A DNA stretch of 64,000 nt from Tatumella morbirosei (lineage in GTDB: Bacteria > Pseudomonadota > Gammaproteobacteria > Enterobacterales > Enterobacteriaceae). The DNA is taken from positions 1,364,001 through 1,428,000 of the forward strand of contig NZ_JPKR02000003.1 of assembly GCF_000757425.2 (NCBI RefSeq), written 5' to 3'. The position numbers were made by a program, and so were the translations under genes. The notes under the pieces are model-generated. The model was not told the origin of the DNA. It searched no databases and saw nothing but the letters and a program-made list of their open reading frames with translations. Shown in pieces: positions 7,720-16,400 of the stretch; positions within the stretch are counted from its first letter, which is position 1; every line of letters starts with the position of its first letter.

Positions 7720-8574
7720 ATGGCCGCATTACAGTTTCCCTGCACTATCTTCAAAACCCAGAGATGGATGGATGACTACAGCGCCAGTGATATGCGCTGC
7801 GGTGATCTGACCGAAGGACAGTTAAAATCCGATTATCAACTGGATTACATATCAGATCAGGTTGACCCTTACACACTGACCCTGCGTTCCTCAATGGATC
7901 GCCCTCAGTCCATGTTCTGCTGCAATCTGCGCGGCCAGGGTGAAAAGATTAGCCGCCAGCAGTGTACAGCTCTGCTGTTTGACGAATTCCGCTCGTTATC
8001 CCGCAAGTTTTCCCTCTACGGGCCATACAGCCACCTGATCGAAAAGATGATCACCCATATGCAGAACGGTGATGGTATGCCTTTTCGTGATATCTCGCTG
8101 GACCAGGCATTGAAAGAGCATATTATCAGGGATTCCTCAAAGGAAAATAGTACACGTCTGTTATTGAAAGAAGCATTTAATACTTATATCAATTGGGAAA
8201 ATAAATTCTTTCCAACGGGAGCGAGAAACCGGCTTAGAAAAGCTATTCTGGATGGGAAACTCCCTAAATTTGACCGTTTCCAGGATAATTTTAACGGCAT
8301 GGGGATTACGGTTCATGATACCTGGGCAACGCATATCACGATTAAATCTCTATATATTAATAACGACCGTTTCCGGGCTGTGGTGCATTACAAGGTTCAG
8401 GATCATTTCGGCCTTGACAGCAACGATATACTGAAAACAAAATTCAGCCAGTTTCATTTTTTCCGCATCTGGTTTGTGCTCCAGCGATATACTCAGTTTG
8501 GCTTTAAACCCTACATGACCAATATGGAAGCCACTGTAGAGATTACCGGAGGGCGTAGTGAAAGTAAAAAGTAA
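7720..8574 (+). CDS. DUF3289 family protein, cassette copy 5
   Basis: 284 aa, longest copy because the C-terminus runs on to SESKK. Its first 130 residues match copies 2 and 4 most closely, and the middle contains KENSTRLLLKEAFNTYINW, related to copy 2, followed by a copy-specific FPTGARNRLRKAIL block. HDTWATHIT and VQDHFGLD blocks are intact. Overlaps the following DUF943 start by 17 bases. Function unknown. Confidence 0.85.
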   Translation: MAALQFPCTIFKTQRWMDDYSASDMRCGDLTEGQLKSDYQLDYISDQVDPYTLTLRSSMDRPQSMFCCNLRGQGEKISRQQCTALLFDEFRSLSRKFSLYGPYSHLIEKMITHMQNGDGMPFRDISLDQALKEHIIRDSSKENSTRLLLKEAFNTYINWENKFFPTGARNRLRKAILDGKLPKFDRFQDNFNGMGITVHDTWATHITIKSLYINNDRFRAVVHYKVQDHFGLDSNDILKTKFSQFHFFRIWFVLQRYTQFGFKPYMTNMEATVEITGGRSESKK

Positions 8575-9022
8575 AAAAACGCTTTATGCGCTGTTATTGG
8601 TTGGCTCCGCCCTTCCGGGCGTCCTCCTGTGGTTATCGGTACGTTCAGTAGAAGTTGTAGCGGTTCATCAGGATAGAGAGTTTAGCTCTGTTCTGGTAAG
8701 AAACTTTCCTTTAACTGATCAGGGTAAAATAAGCTGGTGGCTAAAAAACAAGGATATGTTGAAAGAAAAATATAATATTCCAGAACGCGCAAAAGATGGG
8801 TTTTTCTCCATCATTTTTTGGGATTTTGGCGATGGTTACAAAGAAGAAGGGAAATATGACAGACGTTGCTTTGACGATATGAAACCACCTATTAATTGTA
8901 TAGAAAAAAACAGAGTCTTCTCAGTTAGTGACAGTAAAAACATGGGAATTTCTTTTACTACTGATGCTGAAATATATCGTATGAGGAAAAACGGGAAGAT
9001 AGTAAAAGATGGGACCGATTAG
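8558..9022 (+). CDS. DUF943 family membrane-anchored protein, copy 5
   Basis: 154 aa from a GTG (MKVKSKK) inside the end of DUF3289 copy 5. One N-terminal hydrophobic segment (about 8-25) then a periplasmic-type domain with RSVEVVAVHQ, LTDQGKISWW, FWDFGDGY, DRRCF and NCI; ends with the ISFTTD subtype tail as in copy 2. Last gene of the array; the following 326 bases (9023-9348) show no gene, only a short block related to the start of the type B repeat. Confidence 0.82.
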   Translation: MKVKSKKTLYALLLVGSALPGVLLWLSVRSVEVVAVHQDREFSSVLVRNFPLTDQGKISWWLKNKDMLKEKYNIPERAKDGFFSIIFWDFGDGYKEEGKYDRRCFDDMKPPINCIEKNRVFSVSDSKNMGISFTTDAEIYRMRKNGKIVKDGTD

Positions 9023-9348
9023 AGCCGCTCCCTGCAGTAGAGTGTAATAAAATCATCCACCTTATCTGGCTGACCTTCCTCCGACGTTAAATAACCTGGC
9101 TCCGGCAGAATTTTTCCAAAAGTCATCCAAAAGGCCAGGAGCACTGATTTAGCCTGGCAGGGATATTGGGAGGAGATCAAAAAAACGGAAACCTCAAAAA
9201 GTGTCTGGAACTAAAAAAGGTCTACTTACAAAACACCTGTTATAGGACTATTCTCACTTCTTTGCATCACATTCTTAAAAGTGGCTATTTTATTCCCAAT
9301 AGTCTGTTTGTTATATTTTGACAATTGCTCACCTTACAGGGGCTGAAA

Positions 9349-10071
9349 ATGGATACTGCTTTGCTTAGTACGCTGGACTCTGACGGGAAGGCGAAATTTG
9401 AAAGTGCAGTAAATGCCTTACAAGGGAATGTCTCTGCAGCCGCGGCCAGGCTCTCAGTCGATCCCCGGTTGCGTCTTGAGTATTCCAGACGCATTAAAGA
9501 AATGGCAGCAGATTTAAAAGCCAAAGCGAATAGTGGCATCATTAGCTGGGAAAAAGCAGCATTGGAGGCTCAGGAAACCAGAAATCTGATAATGGATATG
9601 GTACGCACCCGGAGCACGCCGCTTGGCAGAGCCATGGCTGAAAGGATGAAAACTTCTGGCGTGACACTTAATGAATTAGTCGCAAAGAAAACTGCGTCTA
9701 TGTACGGGTCAAGGGCTGACTTTAATCGCTTATCAGAAACGCAAAAAAATCAGGTGTATGCCAGGATTGTAGAGTCGGCAGGTAAATCCAATCCTCAGGT
9801 TAATCTGAGAATGTTGAAATTATCTCGCGCGGCTAAGGGCTTAATAGTTCTGTCTGTAGGTGTATCGATATATGAAATATACACGTCAGAAAATAAAGCC
9901 TCTGAAACAGGCAGGCAAATTGCTATTAACGGAGCAGGTATCGCAGGCGGCTGGGCTGGCGGCGCGGTTGCCGGTCTGATGTGTGGACCCGGTGCACCTG
10001 TATGCGTGTTATTAGGCGGATTTGTTGGCGGTGCTTTAGCGGCATGGGAAACAGGCAACTGGTGGAAATAA
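9349..10071 (+). CDS. Putative glycine-zipper membrane-active toxin
   Basis: 240 aa from ATG 9349 (SD AGGGG eight bases ahead; an upstream TTG at 9325 is less likely). Residues about 1-155 are charged and predicted helical. From about 165 the protein turns hydrophobic (GLIVLSVGVSIYEIY) and ends in a glycine/alanine-rich double segment (GAGIAGGWAGGAVAGL and GGFVGGALAAW) joined by a CGPGAPVC Cys pair. Such glycine-zipper hairpins occur in pore-forming and membrane-permeabilising bacterial toxins. No signal peptide. A small ORF follows by two bases and fits an immunity gene. Toxin activity is inference; the family was not recognised. Confidence 0.55.
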   Translation: MDTALLSTLDSDGKAKFESAVNALQGNVSAAAARLSVDPRLRLEYSRRIKEMAADLKAKANSGIISWEKAALEAQETRNLIMDMVRTRSTPLGRAMAERMKTSGVTLNELVAKKTASMYGSRADFNRLSETQKNQVYARIVESAGKSNPQVNLRMLKLSRAAKGLIVLSVGVSIYEIYTSENKASETGRQIAINGAGIAGGWAGGAVAGLMCGPGAPVCVLLGGFVGGALAAWETGNWWK

Positions 10072-10073
10072 AG

Positions 10074-10547
10074 ATGGAACAAGTCTCTACACTATCACTA
10101 TCAGAAGTCAGTGAAGCAACAGATACCACTCAGGCTCTTTCCGAAGTCCTGATTGGCGCTAACTCAACGGGGATTATTATTCCAGGAAAAGTGCTTGAAG
10201 CTGCAATAAGAGTTGATGATCGCCACTATCTCTTATTCGTGACGGACGACATTATTTATGAGGAAATGCTGACACTGCTGCTGCTTGATCTCTCTCAGGG
10301 TGTAATAGAGGAACTGACTATCGGAGCCGCTTATTCTTCAGGTTACTTCGAAGATTTAAAGGTTTCGCCCCACTCCGCCAGCTTCCGCTTTATCGGTGAT
10401 ACCAGCTGGACAGTCAAAGTATCTTTATCTCCCACGTTTAAACTGCCGTTTTCCGATCCTCGCGGCGTAAACCGCCCAATGGGTTTGAGAAAATACATAG
10501 ATATCTCCGCTAACCCTGCCCCAGCCAGGGCTGACAATAGCCGATAG
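10074..10547 (+). CDS. Small acidic partner protein, putative immunity
   Basis: 157 aa from ATG 10074, two bases after the stop of the glycine-zipper gene, so co-transcribed and probably coupled. Acidic and soluble, no signal peptide or membrane segment; contains DDRHYLLFVTDD and SASFRFIGDTSWTV. I do not recognise the family. Size, acidity and position are those of an immunity protein. An earlier in-frame start at 9981 would overlap the upstream gene by 90 bases and is rejected. It runs convergently into the decayed CDI module at 10576-10930. Confidence 0.6.
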   Translation: MEQVSTLSLSEVSEATDTTQALSEVLIGANSTGIIIPGKVLEAAIRVDDRHYLLFVTDDIIYEEMLTLLLLDLSQGVIEELTIGAAYSSGYFEDLKVSPHSASFRFIGDTSWTVKVSLSPTFKLPFSDPRGVNRPMGLRKYIDISANPAPARADNSR

Positions 10548-10575
10548 AGTAACCCGGAGTCTCTTTGCCAGACCT

Positions 10576-10930
10576 TCAGAACAAATCCGGTTGATTCCAG
10601 AGGGAATTGCAGGCTGCACCCGCCACCCCCTGTACTGCGGCCGTGGCCGCCTAAATCCCTTGCTGGATGGCGCTGCCAGTACCCCATTTCTGTTGGGCGG
10701 TTTTGTAGCCGGAAGTTTCTTTCAGGGCTTTATCATAAGCGGCACGTTCTTACTTCGTGGCGTTTATGCCCGGTTCTCTGACGCCTTTCGCCAGCAGACC
10801 CATTCCAGACCGAGTCTGCTCTGGTGTCAGATTATTATCATGGGAATACTGATTCTACTAGTCAACCGCCTGTTCATAGTTCATCATCCCCTATTGTAGT
10901 TTAAGCGCATTATTCTCAACTACAAACTTT
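10576..10930 (-). pseudogene. Decayed orphan cdiA-CT module (third behind cdiI), VENN at its start
   Basis: Read on the minus strand, the stretch begins VVENNALKLQ at about 10928, followed by GMMNYEQAVD, NNLTPEQT, then KWGTGSAIQQGI and AATAAVQGVAG, with several in-frame stops. These blocks match parts of the resident CdiA (VENNTLSLPSGMMNYGQAV, NLTQEQT; GTGSTLQQGIQAATAAVQG) but in a different order, since in CdiA the QQGIQAATAAVQG part comes before VENN. So it is a rearranged, dead fragment. The VENN codons overlap the stop of the lipoprotein gene. Confidence 0.7.
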
Positions 10931-11457
10931 ACCATTCCACGTTTTAACAATTTCATGTGTAGTTAAATCACTGATTACTATATTTCCGGCACCTTTTATA
11001 TATTCCGGATCTTTAGCATAAACCTCATATTCATGATTTTTTTCCGGTACAAAAGAGATACTTTCCTTATAAACAATATTGCTCCCATAGTAATCAGGAA
11101 TACTGTTTGCGTTAACGATCCTGTAACTTCCCCCTGCCCTTATTACATATTCCTTCACCTTTTTATTACCAAAACTGCTCAGGGTTTGCATATTTATTTT
11201 TTTCGAGAAACCAGTGCTATAATCAGCAGAGCTTAACAACGACAAGTGAAAAGTTGAAGTCAGTTTTCTGGTTTCTACCTCTTTGTAGCAATCACCATCC
11301 CACTCATAAAAAACCAGACTGAGCTTACCTTTATCCAAAACTCTTATCTTCGCCGCATCACTTCCGCTATAATCTTCAACCGCTCGATTCATATCAAGTT
11401 GGCAGCCAGACAATAAAAAAATGAATAAAAAAAATTAAAAGCATTAGTGAACTTCAT
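10916..11457 (-). pseudogene. Lipoprotein in CDI orphan array, frameshifted in an A8 run
   Basis: The body (165 codons, from LSGCQLDMNR) encodes a secreted-type domain ending WNGKVCS. Its proper ATG at 11457, with SD AAAGGAT, starts MKFTNAFNFF and then falls out of frame. Adding one base to the run at 11427-11434 (A8 on the plus strand) gives MKFTNAFNFFLFIFLLSGC, a textbook lipoprotein signal with lipobox LSGC, total 180 aa. It sits exactly where an immunity gene would follow the VENN remnant at 11585-11760, so an immunity lipoprotein is plausible but unproven. Could be a real frameshift, slippage-controlled, or an assembly indel. Confidence 0.65.
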
Positions 11458-11584
11458 AAATAATCCTTTAGTTATGTTAATTATAGATTGGAAAAAACTT
11501 ATTAATTTCAGTTAATATGAACCGCAGCTTATTACGTTAGCATCCAGCTATCTTGGTTCACTTCAAACTTACAGGTCTGTAAGT

Positions 11585-11760
11585 TCAAACACCGGTCTTT
11601 ATTCTCATTCCCGGCTGATTAAGATAAAACCACGGGTAAGTCCCGTTGGCGATTTTCGCGATAACTGCGCCATCCACAAACTTGCCTACAGATGCTGCCG
11701 GACCGTAATTCGTCATCCCGCCCGGCAGGCCAAGTGAGTTATTCTCAACTTCAGTCAGGA
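11585..11760 (-). pseudogene. Decayed orphan cdiA-CT module (second behind cdiI), VENN at its start
   Basis: Minus-strand reading LTEVENNSLGLPGGMTNYGP, then ASVGKFVDGAVIAKIANG and TYPWFYLNQPG, ending at a TGA. This combines a VENN pre-toxin motif with a tail seen at the ends of many filamentous-haemagglutinin/CdiA proteins (from memory). There is no start codon and no toxin domain. It begins within about 15 bases of the stop of the Ail-like gene. Bases 11458-11584 show nothing else. Confidence 0.7.
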
Positions 11761-12324
11761 TTAGAAGCGGTAGCCAACGCCCAGGTTAAATCCATTTATT
11801 TTATGTTTTTTCACAAATTTCACATTGGTGCCTTCATAGCCGATATTAACAGAGGAGTTTTCTGTCGGGTTAACAACAACACCAGCACCATAGGCGAATG
11901 ACGTTGCACTGCTGCTGAACTTTTCTGAATACTGAGTAAGATAGGTCGTTGTATCTTCCACTTTTGCCTGAGCTGCCCCAATAAGGGCATAAATGCTGAC
12001 ATAATTATTAATGCGGTACGCCGGTCCGGTCAGCAATGAGTAGTATTTCAAAGTCTCATGACCGTCATATCCGCTGGGATCGCCGTGAAAATCGACCCGG
12101 TATGAATAGTCATTGTCACCTTTCATGTAACTGAACGAGCCGATAACACTGACAGGAGAATCCCATTCATAGCGATACTGGATATTTATCCCGCGGATAT
12201 TTTTAAAATACCCGACTTTACTCTGTGCATAACCGACTGAGACCGTGTGAGTGTCAGCCTGCACGCTGGTATTGGCAAAAAGACCACCACAAATTAATGC
12301 TGCCATCATAATTTTTGCTTTCAT
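11761..12324 (-). CDS. Ail/Lom/OmpX-family outer-membrane beta-barrel protein
   Basis: 187 aa with a Sec signal peptide (MKAKIMMAALICGGLFANTSVQA cleaved at about residue 23) and the pattern of an eight-stranded barrel: alternating aromatic strands, loops with YSYRVDF, and a C-terminal GVGYRF ending in Phe as needed for BAM insertion. SD AAGGAAT precedes the ATG. Family members give serum resistance or adhesion. Here it sits between two decayed VENN modules, in the slot normally held by an immunity gene, so it may be cargo captured by CDI-module recombination. Its function here is not shown by the sequence. Confidence 0.85.
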   Translation of the reverse strand: MKAKIMMAALICGGLFANTSVQADTHTVSVGYAQSKVGYFKNIRGINIQYRYEWDSPVSVIGSFSYMKGDNDYSYRVDFHGDPSGYDGHETLKYYSLLTGPAYRINNYVSIYALIGAAQAKVEDTTTYLTQYSEKFSSSATSFAYGAGVVVNPTENSSVNIGYEGTNVKFVKKHKINGFNLGVGYRF

Positions 12325-12350
12325 TAGCTTTAATTCCTTTTAAAAATGAG

Positions 12351-12945
12351 TCAATCAATTGCCCGCGCCTGAACGCAGGGCTTCACTACCTGCCCCTCCA
12401 TCCGCCGTAGACACCGACTGTTTTTTCGCTTCGGTGACCGGGCCGGTATTTTATTAAGGCATCTGGCAGATTCAACGCTGAGGTGTACGTGAAGCAGCCA
12501 TGCCTGATTCTGTAAAGACTCCCCCGGTTTTACCTGATTGTTCCGATAAGCCGGGTCTACTGTTTCGCTGTTGCTCCTTGCCAGAGAGGTTCCTACGGCT
12601 TGTCCGGTTGCTATTTCGAGGTTTGGATCAACTTCTTTAACAACCCCAGGAACCTTCTTACCAGGTAATATAATCCCGGCCAGATCATTCAGGGCTGTTA
12701 CGCAGTAACTATCCCCTGCTGTACAGAACGCCAGCGCCATTGCCGCATCGGCTGCGTAATCCACGCTACCTAATGCCGCATCGCCGGTATATGCAAGACC
12801 GTTAATGACGGCGTTGGCGATAGAAGAAGTCGTGCCCTCACCAGGTTTATCCCTGATCTGGTTTTTCAGGGATTCAGCGGCCTGTTTCACCGTCGCTCGC
12901 GCCTGGTCACCACTAAGCGACTTATTCTCAACAACAAATTTCTCA
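12351..12945 (-). pseudogene. Orphan cdiA-CT module (first behind cdiI), VENK variant, toxin degenerate
   Basis: Minus-strand frame starting FVVENKSLSGDQARATVKQ right behind the cdiI stop, then a helical pre-toxin region (GEGTTSSIANAVINGL, DAALGSVDYAADAAMAL, CTAGDSYC) and AGIILPGKKVPG, a pattern common in CdiA/FHA C-terminal regions. The motif reads VENK instead of VENN. Near 12430-12470 the frame breaks: the alternative frame gives NTGPVTEAKKQSVSTADGG, more protein-like than the continuing one. No start codon suits independent expression. It is a displaced toxin-end cassette in decay. Confidence 0.75.
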
Positions 12946-12956
12946 GAAAAATAACA

Positions 12957-13400
12957 TTATCTATACCAGAGCACATATATTATTGATGCAATGTATAAAA
13001 TACGGAGCAGCCATAACGAAGTGCTAGCCATTCCATAGGTTTTCCCTTTGAGGAGTATACTAAAAAATCCTTTCTGCTCTTCAGCTACCCTATTGAAGCG
13101 GTCAGCGTATATATAAAAATATAAAGCGATACCCCAAGTTATCACTATCAATGGGAAGTAAACTGCGCCCTCACCATCCCTAATGAATTTAAGGATATAA
13201 GATAGTGGAAATCCAAGAAACAATGCTATTCGTCCAAATAACAAACTGAGAGTTCTCTTTCTTAGGAAAAAAATGCCACTAAAATACTCGTTCATACCTA
13301 TTGGGGAGGCAAGGGGGAGGTTTGTACTTCTAGCATAGTGATAGAATGACATAAGAAATATTGCCATTGATAATATGATCGTGATGATGTCAGGGTTCAT
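12957..13400 (-). CDS. cdiI: CdiI-type immunity protein, multi-pass membrane
   Basis: 147 aa with four hydrophobic segments (about residues 3-20, 55-75, 80-98 and 125-145), hence an inner-membrane protein. Its ATG overlaps the cdiA stop (ATGA), the usual arrangement of a CDI immunity gene behind its toxin. A membrane immunity protein normally implies that the matching CdiA-CT acts at or from the inner membrane. The immunity assignment rests on position and coupling; I do not recognise the sequence family. Confidence 0.7.
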   Translation of the reverse strand: MNPDIITIILSMAIFLMSFYHYARSTNLPLASPIGMNEYFSGIFFLRKRTLSLLFGRIALFLGFPLSYILKFIRDGEGAVYFPLIVITWGIALYFYIYADRFNRVAEEQKGFFSILLKGKTYGMASTSLWLLRILYIASIIYVLWYR

Positions 13401-16400
13401 TTTGCTTTCTCCTGGTTAAAATCATAATGATAGAATTCAGTTCCAGAAGAACCATTAACATCTACTTTTTCACCGGAAATATTGGTTGATATACCACTCC
13501 ATCCCCATGCTGGACCTACTCCAAAACTAAAGCCAACACCATCTTTTCCATAAGATACCTCGCTAGAAATGATACCAAGCCCTAAGCCTACGGAATTATT
13601 TCTTTTGGAATCAATAGTCCCAGGGAAATATGGACCAAACTGAATCCCCATCTGCCCAGAGATACGCCCACCGACAGCTAATGTTTCTCCACGATTAGCT
13701 GAAATCTGATATGGGTCTATACTCGTATCAAAGTAATAACCGGCCCCTGCGCCTCCGGCTACTTCACCTTTTACATATGGTTTAACTTTATACTCTGTTC
13801 CCCAGGAAGGTCCTTCTCCGGTAGCAATTCTATTTAACCCTTCTTGAGTTTGTTCCTGTGTCAGATTGTGGTCTACCGCATACTGGCTCCAGGAGACAAC
13901 AGCCTGCCCGTAATTCATCATACCTGATGGGAGGCTAAGCGTATTATTCTCAACGGTGGTTTTACCCGCCTGTGCAGCGGCTACCGTATCAACTGTGCTG
14001 TCACCAGTCAGTCCGCCCGCAAGACACGCCGCCAGCGTGGCCAGGGCGCTCACCGTCTGTTTCTCGGTCTCAGACAGTTCACTGACCGGTTTTCCATAGG
14101 CATTTATGGCTATCATTCCGGTCATTTCTGCCGTGGCCGCGCCTGCCGCACCAACCAGTGCATTGTTGCCCTGAGCCGCTGCCAGTGCAGCATTCACCGC
14201 CGCATGTGCCAGCACCTTACCAGCATCATCCAGCCCGCTGCTGCCGATAATATTCGCGATGTAAGGCGCTGAACCACCCGCTATCGCTTTCGCAATATCA
14301 CCACCGGCCAGCCCCTGTACCGCCGCCGTGGCCGCCTGGATTCCCTGTTGCAGGGTGCTGCCCGTGCCGTAAGGGGCCATCGCCGTGTTATAAGCCTGCT
14401 CCGCTATCTGCTCTGCGGTCGGGTTCAGATTACCTTTACCTGCCAGCGTTTCCTTCGCAGCTTCAAGCGCTGCCGGGTCTTTCTTCGCCTTCAGCCCGGC
14501 AATTTCGCCCTGCGTCCGCGCTATATCCCCGACCTGGCTTCCTATCTCCCCTATCAGCTGCGCTTCCTTAAGCCGGTTTTGCTCCTTCTCCTTGTCAAAG
14601 ATTGGCGAAAGCGTCTGATTGGCATGCTCAACATCACGGCTCAGCCCGTTAACGTCTTGCTGCTGATCATCCTTATTGCGGATATTAATGGTGCCTTCAC
14701 TGACTGCCGCATAAATGACGGAACTGTCGCTGTCGCTGCCGTTAAAACCCACCAGCAGGCTGTTGGCCATATTGCCCACAAACTGGCCACCCACGCCACC
14801 ACCCTTGCTGGCCCCCACACTCTGGTGCTCAACCTCATATTCCGCGCTGTTGCGGATATCGCCGAATCCCAGCGTACCGGTGTCCAGTTTATTCCTGTCA
14901 GCCATGGCCGTCGACCCGATCACCGCGCCGTTTAGCTGAGTGTGTTCACCTACCGTCACATCAAAACCGCCGCTGCCGGCAAAGATACCCGTCTGCTCCT
15001 GCACACTCTGGTAGCTGCTGTGCATTTTGTCCCGGCTCAGGTTCACCGAACCGCTACCACCGCCCGCACCTGCACTGGCGCCCGCGCTGATATTTTTCTG
15101 TGTCGAATCGTAGTTGTCAGTATCCTGTTCGCTGGTCAGGGTCAGATGACGTCCCACATCCAGAATCACCTTCTCGCCACTGACCTGCGCTCCGGTCAGG
15201 GTCGTGTCCCTGCCACTACCGATGGTCAGCTGATTTCCGGCATTGACGATAGTCTCAACATTGCTGCTACCGTTGCCGGTCTCTGAACCTCTGCCCTTAT
15301 TCACGCTGGCATTGACTGTTACGCCACTGCTACCCTGACCAAAGTTAAAGCCTGCACCCACTGACGCGCCGTGGCTTTCATTTTTGCCCTCAAGCGTCTG
15401 ACTGTTCAGGGCAGAGAAAAGATTCACGTCCCGCGCTGCGTTGATACTCACATCTCTTCCGGCCTGCAGCTGACTGCCCTGCACGTTAATATCGGTCCCG
15501 GTAGCATTGATTGTCAGATTATTGCCCGCCGTCAGCGTACTGCCCTGACTCTGGTTCTGCGTACTGGTCTGCGTTGATTTTGAGGACTGGCTGCCGTACG
15601 AAAGGTTGATACCCACCAGGTTGCCATCACTACCACCGGCTTCAGCCAGAGACACCGACTGCACTGCCTGCACACCACTGAGTACTGATTTCATTCCCTG
15701 TAAAACTGCCAGACGATCGTTACTCTGCTTACCAACCTCACGTGCCCCCATTACCGCGGTGTTAATTGCGCTTCCTGCCGTGCCGGACAAGGCCAGTGTC
15801 AGGCCGCTCTGTTTTTGTTCCACGGTATGGGTCTGCGAGTTCTGGTTTGCTGCCGACAGGATATTGACCTGTTGGCCGGTCAGATTTAGATCTTTCGCTG
15901 CCAGTACCTCTGAACCTTGCGTGCTCAGGACGTTGCCCGCCGTAAGATTCACATTGCCTTGTGTGCTGCCAATGGTGCTCCCCAGGCTGGTTAAGCTTTG
16001 TCCGTCATCCGTAATTTTCAGGCTGCTGCTCCCGACACTGAATCCCACCCCTCCCGTCGCGGAAAAGCCGGATTTCTTCTCTTTATACTGATGTACTTCC
16101 TTACGGGTTTCGTCAGCGGTATTAATCGTCAGGTTGTTACCTGCGGTTAGTCCGACGTCCTGTGTACCGGTAACGCTACTGCCGGTGACCGTCAGATCAT
16201 GTCCGGCCTGTATAGCTACGGTATTGCCGCTAAAGGCACTGCCTACCGCGCCCTGGCTTCGAATTTCATCATGGGTGGTGACCGATTTTTTGGAAAGAAA
16301 TCCGCTGCTGCTCTGGTGACTGTTCTCAGTCAGATGATAACTGTCGTTACCGTAGGTGAGGGTAAGGGAGTTTCCTGCCATCACATTCAGGTCATCCTGT

